This document shows positions 58,601 to 64,000 of a DNA stretch of 64,000 bases, one piece after another. Location of the stretch: positions 52,891,501 through 52,955,500 of the forward strand of contig NC_073696.1 of assembly GCF_029784165.1 (NCBI RefSeq), read 5' to 3'. A program made the position numbers and the translations under genes. This DNA is from Wyeomyia smithii. Taxonomy: Eukaryota; Arthropoda; Insecta; Diptera; Culicidae. The notes below the pieces were generated by a model. The model had not been told where the DNA came from. It did no database searches and saw only the letters and a program-made list of their open reading frames with translations. Every line of letters begins with the position of its first letter. The first letter of the stretch is position 1.

Positions 58601-60482
58601 TCACCTCACATTCCACTTCAGAGCACAGAAAGTTAACAAACACCCTGTTGCATTGTGTGGTGAATAAAATCAAGATTGCTTTTTCACGGAAGTGATACCG
58701 GTAATGATATTTCCATCGTATTGATTTCGCCTACGTCATTTCGATTCTTATGCCTAATGACGATTTGTAATAAAATAAGTATTTATCTTTTGAATTCACC
58801 AAGGAAGGCAAATTTCTTTTATTTGAAGTGCTATAGATGAATATTTCATCAAGTGCCTTTAATGTCATTAGCACATTTTTCGACCCGCTACTTATTGTAG
58901 AGTTGCGAAAGCTTCAAAAATTATGCTAAAGTTATGTGAATGATGTGGTTAGTGTGAATTAAATGTGGACCTGGTTCACATCCTCAAGCATTCCCAGAAA
59001 TGGTAAAAAGACTCCCCACCTCGTCTAAGTAGCGTGTTGATAACCTATTTATAATGGTACTTTCATTATGCCTAAAACGGAAGAACAAAAGTTGGCTCCG
59101 GCTGCGACCAATATCAGCTGCAGAAAGACCACAGCGCTACATTTCCCCTTTTGGAGTCCGCATTATGTAACCGACACCGCATCGAAGCACACTCTAGTCG
59201 GCTCGAGCACGAAGCAATTCAAGGGAAAAAGCAAAGAATCAAATTTTATATTCCATCCATTTAACGCTCACGGCAGTCAGAAACAGGAGCCAAGTGTTGT
59301 CCACCCTCTTTCGCTCATAAACGCAAAAAAAGAAACGAAAAATTTAACAGAAAATCGATAAACCCCATCGAAACTTTAACCTCTATTCTTCAGTCTGCCA
59401 TTCTCAATCGCTTACTGTCCCCCTCCATCAATCAGTCATGCAGCAATCGAAGGGTCTACGGTCCTGGTTTACAGAACGTGGCTGCTCCATGAAGAAATGC
59501 AGTTGCCTGGTCGTCTGTCGAAGGCGACGTTCGAAAATCGTAATTCTATTAGCGAATCAAATAATGCTAGCCTTCCAGCGATCATTTGGTTGAAAAGCGT
59601 TTCCAACTATCAATTGCCAGCCCCTTTTGCACCCATAACCGATTCTTTTTTCAGCATTTTTTGTTGTTGTTGCAGTAGACAATTCATTCAAATGGAAAAT
59701 GGAATACTTCGTTCAGACAAAAACAGGTTATATAACTGAGGAGAAAAAATGCTTCATATTGTTCATCCTTTCCATATCCGTTCGTTGTTTGACACGAATC
59801 GCCCTCGTTTGGAGTCCGGGTTTAGCCCTGATAATACTATCTTTTTGACAGCAAGATATTCACGGGCAAAAGAAGATGGGTAAAATGAAATATCATTGAG
59901 ATATGCATATTATTGGTTTATACAATATTTTTTGATTTTAACTCTGTTTTAAAATTAGACGCCACATGGGCATTCAATTTACGAAATAGCAAAAAATTGA
60001 CTTTGTAGTTTGCAATAAAAAGCTTCTTTTATAACAAAATTTATGTAATCAGTTTTCCTCGCATACTTCCGTTTTTCGAAAATATTTGGATGGAAAAAGA
60101 GCAGCATGGGCAACCAATGTGAGAGCAACAGCGTTGCGAGAGCTATAGTTTCAAGGATATACGAAAACCTCCTGCCTTAATCCGTCCGAAGAAGTGCGCG
60201 CGAGAGGGAGTATGAAAGCTCCAGAGAATGCATCCCTCGACAGGAGGGTGGGAAAAACAAGATGGCTGATTTCCAGTATTAGAAGGACAATTTATCCTCA
60301 AAGCGAAGAACTGCTCGGGAAAATGAGTCACAAATGGTTTAGGTCTACTTACCCCAACTGGATCCTGTCCGTCCCAGACATTGGCTGGTTTCGCCGTTCC
60401 AGATGAACTTGCTGAATCCTTCCCATTTGCCCAGCTTCTCGGGCGGGGCATAGTACTGCTCTGCTACTTTTTTATCGGCCAT
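37640..60482 (-). CDS. nrv: Na+/K+-transporting ATPase beta subunit (nervana type), 312 aa, complete
   Basis: Seven coding exons on the minus strand: 60353-60482 (ATG), 39021-39161, 38462-38581, 38232-38395, 38057-38167, 37811-37979 and 37640-37743 (TAA). All are GT/AG and phases close. This subunit pairs with the catalytic alpha subunit, is needed for its folding and delivery to the plasma membrane, and in insects also contributes to septate junctions. Residues 1-45 are cytosolic (WNGETSQCLGRTGSSW is the family signature). The membrane helix spans about 46-69. The ectodomain carries six Cys for three disulfides (VDCSF, KVCKV, GPCTK, SPCIF, VSCSG, IECKA), a NTT glycosylation site, FLDPY, and the C-terminal RRGSVHFELMVD typical of the family. 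Usual length is about 300-325. Intron 1 is 21.2 kb and rich in transposons; the others are 69-439 bases. Whether it is nrv1, nrv2 or nrv3 cannot be settled here. Confidence 0.95.
38664..38913. mobile_element. Near-perfect palindromic MITE in a small nervana intron, 250 bp
   Basis: The left arm is 38664-38781 and the right arm about 38797-38913, with only a handful of mismatches. Shared blocks include GAAATCAAAGAAATAGTTAT and TTGAAATTCAGTCCGCAAAT. The loop is about 15 bases (CCAGTCCACATAAG). It fills more than half of the 439-base intron between exons 38462-38581 and 39021-39161. High arm identity suggests recent insertion or strong constraint. Confidence 0.9.
39246..39440 (+). mobile_element. 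tRNA-derived SINE in nervana intron 1
   Basis: Begins GGAGCTCCGTAGCCGCAAGG with an A-box-like TAGCCGCAAGG and a good B box GGTTCGAATC (39303-39312). The spacing and the flanking AGCGAATGGTCGTG resemble tRNA-type SINEs common in mosquitoes. There is no cloverleaf with a plausible anticodon arm and acceptor stem, so it is not a functional tRNA. The 3' limit is uncertain. Confidence 0.7.
39955..40640 (+). pseudogene. Tc1-type transposase remnant, N-terminal and central part
   Basis: Recognisable pieces: LIREHHESGKS (helix-turn-helix start), LSEGTIVKIVQKLKKSGSFT, RNRFHQQGLKSRKAFKK (40190-40240, typical of the second DNA-binding helix), FMDD-like and TINDWKKVIYS (40310-40340) before the second catalytic region, and a degraded HG-GSIMVWG equivalent at about 40435-40530. 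Stops and frameshifts interrupt all of it; no intact DDE triad. Confidence 0.75.
40641..41592. other. Intron DNA, mostly unassigned
   Basis: A short frame at about 41185-41290 (AELMEWLQERNNEFW followed by a hydrophobic run) looks like a fragment of something coding, with a helix and a membrane-like segment, but I cannot name it. Nothing else recognised. Confidence 0.3.
41593..42029. mobile_element. Non-autonomous DNA transposon with inverted ends, about 437 bp
   Basis: The left end AATGTCGTTTGCGTTTTCGT, followed by GTGTAGCTACAC, is mirrored at 41998-42029 (GTGTAGCTACACCG...AAAACGACAT). A further inner block (ATGTTTTATTTGA and TCGGACTA) also recurs inverted near 41650 and 41960-41990. No coding potential and no clear target-site duplication. 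Confidence 0.65.
42390..43135 (+). pseudogene. Gypsy-type LTR retrotransposon remnant (RT region)
   Basis: The RT palm is recognisable at about 42865-42990: DLK-RYHQVNMALDSVPYTTF then VTPSGQYIYVIMPFEFRNAS, the usual gypsy order. TDVKQLNKCLRLFSYFRR lies at 43050-43110, the segment after the RT active site; the YVDD box itself is deleted. Upstream, 42390-42540 (ELLKVINENK) may be the protease-RT linker. A MITE splits the two parts. No LTRs were seen. Confidence 0.72.
42553..42668. mobile_element. Small MITE inside the gypsy remnant
   Basis: GGTATTAGACGACGCAAATA (42568) is mirrored by TATTTGCTTCGTCTAATACC ending at 42668. TTCTTAAG occurs at 42545-42552 and again at 42669-42676, an 8-bp direct repeat that would be the target duplication if the element starts at 42553. 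Confidence 0.7.
43843..44581. mobile_element. hAT-type non-autonomous element, 739 bp
   Basis: Ends CAGAGACGGATTTACGACC and ...CTAAATCCGGCTCTG are imperfect inverted repeats, followed inward by GGGCCCGGG and CCCGGGCC. Flanks CGTACAGT (43835-43842) and CGTGCAGT (44582-44589) agree at 7 of 8 positions, as expected for an 8-bp hAT duplication. No transposase inside. A second element is nested at 43956-44224. Confidence 0.8.
43956..44224. mobile_element. Second hAT-type MITE, 269 bp, nested in the first
   Basis: Ends CAGAGGTGCCAGATG and CATCTGGTATCCCTG are inverted repeats matching at 12 of 15 positions. Flanks ATTTGGAC (43948-43955) and ATTCGGAC (44225-44232) agree at 7 of 8, a second 8-bp duplication. 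Internal repeats of TTTGCACAC and TCTGCA are present. Confidence 0.8.
44590..47769. other. Nervana intron 1, unassigned stretch
   Basis: Minus-strand open frames at 45842-46045 and 46692-47006 read as passable protein but match no family I know and lack start or splice support. The rest is AT-rich. No repeat with clear ends. Confidence 0.3.
47770..48185. repeat. Degenerate tandem array, about 110-125 bp period, about 3.5 units
   Basis: Landmarks recur at about 47780 (CTCGAAAATACTCATACTAA), 47905 (TTCCGAGTATATCCATTTAG), 48027 (TTCCGGAAATACACGTATTA) and 48140 (TTCTAAAATAATTCATATGA), each followed by TGGTATTTGG-like and TTTTCCAGG-like text. GTCGATTTTCGGATTCTGG and GGCGTCTTGGGTCCGGG occupy the equivalent interior position. 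I recall similar text from mosquito genomes but cannot verify it here. Confidence 0.7.
48186..49599. other. Nervana intron 1, unassigned stretch
   Basis: Open frames of 60-115 codons occur on both strands around 48169-48845 and 48962-49303, without family resemblance. Nothing else recognised. Confidence 0.3.
49600..49905 (+). pseudogene. Tc1/mariner-type transposase remnant, C-terminal part
   Basis: VNGIMTADGYTHILRENL (about 49617-49675), then ENNYTFQQNNDPKHTAKKTS (49696-49755, around the second catalytic Asp; the usual QxDNDPKHTA reads QNNDPKHTA), then IKPMVWPP-SPDLN (about 49780-49815) where the final acidic residue region begins. One stop each at about 49675 and 49800. It is not the missing half of the remnant at 39955-40640, which runs in the same direction 9 kb away, unless rearranged. 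Confidence 0.75.
50110..50245. repeat. Loose repeat of CGCGTAAAA / GCGTAATTTCG motifs
   Basis: GCGTAATTTCGGGAAAATC, GCATAATTTCGTGAAAATC, GCGTAAAAGCATCG and GCGTAAAAAG follow each other at 25-35-base spacing. The text is the inverse-complement theme of the tandem repeat at 552-655. Confidence 0.45.
50246..52402. other. Nervana intron 1, unassigned, with a short open frame at 50797
   Basis: ATG at 50797 opens MEAKNTIQWDEVIPDLTDNI and continues to a stop after 57 codons; further open pieces follow in other frames to about 51240, so it may be a decayed gag or other coding sequence. 51236-51589 has an open minus-strand frame of unknown nature. No family recognised. Confidence 0.3.
52403..52572. 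repeat. Two direct repeats of about 70 bp, 101 bp apart
   Basis: GTCTAGACACAAACCCTTGA at 52403 and GTCTGAACACAATCCCTTTA at 52504 start units that both continue with ATTTTTT, AACGCRTATC and GGTTTTGTYGGGA. About 80 percent identity by eye. Could be the terminal part of a short tandem array. Confidence 0.65.
52573..56075. other. Nervana intron 1, unassigned stretch
   Basis: AT-rich with an A18 tract at about 54103-54121. The overlapping open frames at 55077-55337 (+) and 55310-55630 (-) resemble no known family. 52770-53000 and 53460-53700 are less AT-rich but carry no gene I can support. Confidence 0.3.
56076..56240 (-). CDS. Small open frame, 54 codons, hydrophobic N terminus
   Basis: ATG at 56240 (context AAAAATGGC) opens MAQLLKIMVLVALWLAMSIG, which would serve as a signal peptide or membrane anchor, followed by a polar LQVDRQVEHLFELE segment and a stop at 56076. 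It lies within nervana intron 1 on the same strand, and the frame is open further upstream to 56309. No family recognised. It may be chance, a broken retrocopy, or a small intronic gene. Confidence 0.25.
   Translation of the reverse strand: MAQLLKIMVLVALWLAMSIGLQVDRQVEHLFELEIFSTQHWGTVYSCTYPTLAK
56461..57162. mobile_element. DNA transposon with long inverted ends, about 700 bp, no transposase
   Basis: TACAGGGTGATTGGTTCCTT continuing to about 56520 is mirrored at about 57103-57162 (ending AAGGAACCAGTCACCCTGT) over some 60 bases with scattered differences. TA at the left edge and CAGGG ends suit a Tc1/mariner-type non-autonomous element. The interior has no meaningful frame. Confidence 0.8.
57163..60352. 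other. Nervana intron 1, proximal to exon 1, unassigned
   Basis: 57520-57740 carries several GGATTCTT / AGGATTTC-like words but no regular array. Plus-strand open frames at 59068-59361 and 59497-59739 lack support. The first 1-2 kb next to exon 1 would be a usual place for intronic enhancers, but I see no specific sites. Confidence 0.3.
60353..60482 (-). CDS. nrv: First coding exon of nervana (43 codons plus one base)
   Basis: Starts MADKKVAEQYYAPPEKLGKW and ends at SSWG with the donor GTAAGT (60347-60352). The single leftover G joins CG of exon 39021-39161 to give the expected SSWAK. The start context is CAGTCATGG. The isolated position, 21 kb from the next exon, would be easy to miss by automatic calling. 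Confidence 0.94.
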
Positions 60483-61381
60483 GACTGTACCCTTTCACAA
60501 ACTGGCAAAGCTTTGCTTCGAAATATCTAGGTGCTAGGCGAGAAAATACCGTCTCCGTGCTGTATATTACCGAACTCGCGAAATCTTTGGTTCCTTTCCA
60601 CAATCTACCAAATTGCACTGATCACTTCCTCACCGAAACCAACATTCGTCGATACTGCAAATAGAAACCAACAAAATCTTCGCTAAAATCATCTATCAAG
60701 TGAACACACTACTTCAGAACTGCACTGCGATCTGTTCAGTTTTCCGAAATTCAATAAATATTCTTCGATTTTTTTATGTAACAATCTGCCAGTAACAAAA
60801 ACCTTTCACTACTGCTACACTCTCGGTCAGCGTGTGTCAAAGATTCTCACTTATCTGTTCGCTCCCGCTTTTCCATGCATAACTTTCTCAACCACTCCAT
60901 CACTCGTACATTCCCTACACACTCAATGGCACATGCTTTCCAGCGAATTTTCCAGCTCACTTTTCCGTAATCTTCAACAAGCACATTACTGTTCGGTGTC
61001 GTTCGAATTACACGGCACACCCTTATAAAGTTTTAAACAATTGTATAATACATTTAGTTTTAATCTCTCCACAATCTTCCCGTAACTAACCCATACGAGA
61101 ACTGTTACCTTTCTTTGCGATGTAATCTTTCGGATCCACCACAAGTTCCAGGACTAGTCGCCACCACAGCACAACACGAACTCCGCTGGCCTCGCGAGCA
61201 AATGTGTCCTTACCCAAAAGCGTACAGCTTGGCAGTTCTCAGAAGGCGCACACCGTTTTCCACTCGCTCCTGCTCTCGGCAGGAAAAACTAAAGCTCCGA
61301 TTCGAACAACACACGACCGTGCTGTGTTCTGCTACGGCTAAGATGGTATCAACTTGACTCGCGGAAATGTACGCGAGCTCT
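60483..61381 (-). other. nrv: Probable 5' UTR region of nervana
   Basis: Lies between the predicted start site at 61381 and the ATG at 60482. Its 0.9 kb may include a non-coding exon and an intron; I could not choose junctions. No competing gene is seen on the minus strand. Confidence 0.5.
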
Positions 61382-61416
61382 GATCGTTGGCGCTCTCGCA
61401 AAGTGCCAATTTTATA
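61345..61416 (-). promoter_or_regulatory. nrv: Core promoter candidate for nervana: TATA, initiator and DPE-like
   Basis: On the minus strand TATAAAA occupies 61410-61416. Thirty-five bases downstream ATCAGA sets a possible start at 61381 (A+1; arthropod initiator TCAG). AGTTG at +28 to +32 (61350-61354) fits the DPE consensus RGWYV exactly. The surrounding 200 bases are less AT-rich than the intron. The TATA spacing is a few bases longer than the usual -31. Confidence 0.55.
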
Positions 61417-64000
61417 CTCCCCGAGAGTTATGCCCCAACGGCTCCGCTTTGCCTCCCTGGTTCCATTCCATATACGTGTTCGTCTATCATGGAGCAGGAG
61501 CGCTAAGTAGTGTCTACAGCAATACACTAGCAGCGGTGAGAGTCTCATGCCTCTTGTGACGGGTAGCAAACGAAGGATGCGAGAGTTTCGAGAGTTTTTC
61601 CTAATGTTGTCCAAAAGTTAGCATGTGCATGCGATTTTTGAGTGGTGCACAGTGGGAGAAGATTACGATCCAGTGCCAGTTTTGATGGATGAATTCAGAG
61701 AAAAAAGTTTCTCTGTCAGTTTCGGTTGGCCACTTTTTTGCCGCTACGCAAATATCACTCACTTATTAGTAACTAGTGATTGGAGTTGGGAAGCGTAATG
61801 AATTGATTTTCTTTTTGCATTCTAATGATATTGATGTTATTATGATATAATCAATTCGGTAGAACGAAATAAATTTGAAACATTGAAACTATTGGGATCT
61901 AGCCAATATTAGATATTATGTGTTAAATTCACAGGAACAGAGTTAAAGCAATGCTGTTTGACCTTAATATTTTAACCTGAAGATAAAAACAGACAGTTCT
62001 TGGTCCTAATCGAACCTCCAAGAGTGTGATGGTGGAAATTTTATTGATTTTAGGAAAAACTTCAAGGGTAATGCATTATATATTATTCATACCGGTATAC
62101 CACGATTTTACATACTTCGATTCTACACACATTCCACCTCTATTTTAGACAAATATTTACTTACGGCATATCTACCTAATCTTTTATTATCTGAGTATTA
62201 TTCAACCAATAAATTCGATTGAATGCTTGTCTGCAAATATTATAAAACAATTTCATATGTGAACAATAAACCGGTTTTGTTTGTATCCATCCAAATCTAT
62301 TCAAAAAAATTTTACCTTGGTTCGTTCACTACTGCTCTATTTTGATTTTTTTTTGCTTTTTGATGAATTTGAAACTTCTATTTCAATGAAAGGAACCCTG
62401 AAACAAATTAGAGTTCTCCGTTGTAATCTCAGACTGTACTTGAAAGGAATGGACCATTTTTCAAATCGGTGGGCTTTGAAATAAAACAAGGGCGTTACTT
62501 CGCCTACTTTCAATATACAAATTTTCAAAAACTTCCAAAAACCTTCACAACTCCATATACTTTTTATTCCAATGGTTTTTTAAATATCGAGCTTAGGTAA
62601 ATTGACTGCCTATCGGTTTCTATAATGATGCGGTTTGCTGTTATAAACTGCTCATTGAAAGGAAACAATCTTATAATTATCCCGTATGTAACTTTTTGTT
62701 CACATAGTGCACATGACCGCGCTTAAAAAAATTGCTCTATAATAAGTCTTCGAAAAAACCATACAGACAGGTTTAATGATTATTTATTTTTACCGTAAAG
62801 GTAAGTATATGAATAATTGAATATCTTGAAAAACTAACCGCGCTGCATGACAGTCCTATTTAGATTGTTTCATTCGGATAAAATCGTTGGAGTGGAGCAG
62901 CTAGAAGCCTACGAAGTGGGAACAAGTTGGAAGGGATGTCATCAGACAGTATAAAATGATTATCTTCCAATAACAAGGAGAAGTAATGTAATGAAACCCC
63001 CTTTATGTTGCACGATAAATAACCAGGATATAAATTTTATTATTTATTTTTGAGAATTCATGTTATGATCAATTTAGAGTGGCAATGGAACTTCGAGAAG
63101 TGGCGCTTTGAATCAATCCCAGAATGTTATTTTCGCCAATAAAATAAATTTTCATGGTATAACATCACGTTTCATGCATTTGGAAGACATTTAGAATAAA
63201 AATGCCGTATTCTATATTTTATGATCTACTGCTTTTAATTGGTTAATAAAAGTGGAGTTTTGACCATTCTGAGGCAGAATGAAGAAGAAGAAGTCCGATT
63301 GATCTAAAATCTTGCCTGGAGAATGTTTAAAATAATTAATTACAGTCCCTCTACAATTATGGGTCAGTGAACGTGTTGTCTTAATGTTCGAATATAAATA
63401 TAAAATCGGAGAAGTTATTAACAACCAATGTTTTACTATCTATCTCTGTGTTCTGATGTGCACTTTCCATCAACAGTTAGTTTCACTGCAGCTGAAGTGT
63501 GTAAATCGGTTGGGACGAAAAATATCACATACATAGCAAAAGACACAATTATGAGTCACTTTTGACGTTCGAAATCATTTAGTCTAAAAAATCATCAAAA
63601 TACATCTCAAAAGTTATTTTCTTGCTGTAAAAACTTGATAATAAGTTATTTTATTCAGTCTTGATGCATTATCATACAAAAGTAATAAAAAACCGAAACA
63701 TGGACTGAACCACAAGCACCGCAAAATGTGAAATTATTACAATTATAGGTCACTTCGTTTAATGCACCGGGTAGAATTATTATTTTTTGTGACATTTGAA
63801 ATAAGGTTACAACTGAGTTTAAAAAAAATACCATGGCTAATGAAAATTGCTCAGTTTCGTGAGAATAGACGTATTTTCGCAATAGTGACCCATAGTTGTG
63901 GAGGAACTGTAATTAAAATATAAATTTAATAATCCAAAGTCTTATTTTTCTTAGAAATTTATTTTTTCATAAAAACTGCAAAATGTTACCTAAACAATTA
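61417..64000. other. Upstream flank of nervana, nothing recognised
   Basis: AT-rich. No coding frame, RNA gene, or repeat with definable ends that I can support. May hold regulatory DNA. Confidence 0.4.

Noticed and set aside
59068..59739. Two plus-strand frames (97 and 80 codons) near nervana exon 1
   Set aside because: No homology that I recognise and no promoter; antisense to the host intron.
60194..60406. Plus-strand frame across nervana exon 1
   Set aside because: Shadow; the minus-strand exon matches the beta-subunit signature and splices in phase.
60143..60451. 102-codon minus-strand frame (MPRPRSWANG...) over exon 1
   Set aside because: Wrong frame relative to the nervana exon; it reads through the donor site.
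1..64000. CRISPR array, bacterial operon or prophage
   Set aside because: The window is eukaryotic with spliced genes; no regularly spaced direct repeats with unique spacers.

Overview
The window looks like dipteran, most probably mosquito (culicine-like), nuclear DNA. That is an inference from intron-rich host genes whose proteins read as insect orthologues, an AT-rich background, and a dense load of BEL/Pao, jockey, LOA-like, gypsy, Tc1 and hAT-type elements plus a tRNA-derived SINE. I see no CRISPR array, operon or bacterial feature.

Four host genes are supported. (1) 5319-6969 (+): the last four exons of an unrecognised protein with N/Q/H-rich low complexity and a C-terminal T-R-V. (2) 8851-10653 (-): complete five-exon taxilin, 517 aa. 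(3) 15675-18727 (-): complete four-exon LAMP1-type lysosomal membrane protein, 318 aa, ending in GYLSM. (4) 37640-60482 (-): complete seven-exon Na+/K+-ATPase beta subunit (nervana type), 312 aa; its first coding exon lies about 21 kb from the second, and a TATA/Inr/DPE-like core promoter is visible near 61381. Exon junctions were set by hand from GT/AG sites and codon phase; all phases close.

The rest is mostly transposon-derived. 0.5-4.2 kb: a degenerate BEL/Pao integrase split by a 5'-truncated LOA-like LINE with a 14-bp target-site duplication, plus a 55-bp tail of the same LINE nearby. 12.1-14.0 kb: a decayed LINE with FADD changed to FADA, next to a decayed jockey element that carries an inserted 3' end of the first family. 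19.3-21.1 kb: three consecutive long inverted repeats. 21.7-28.2 kb: a nearly full-length but frameshifted BEL/Pao element on the minus strand, with a PHD-finger gag. 28.3-30.1 kb: a cluster of TTACTGAA motifs. 30.1-37.6 kb: AT-rich DNA downstream of nervana with two inverted-repeat elements. Nervana intron 1 (39.2-60.4 kb) holds a SINE, two Tc1 remnants, a gypsy remnant, several MITEs (including one hAT-type MITE nested in another, each with its own 8-bp duplication) and a ~120-bp degenerate tandem array.

The host genes do not form a functional cluster. Taxilin (syntaxin binding, membrane traffic), LAMP1 (lysosome) and nervana (Na+/K+ pump) are membrane-biology genes that happen to be neighbours. 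I found no convincing new multi-gene system; the most notable structures are the hairpin cluster at 19.3-21.1 kb, the near-perfect palindrome in a small nervana intron, and the well-resolved nested insertions.
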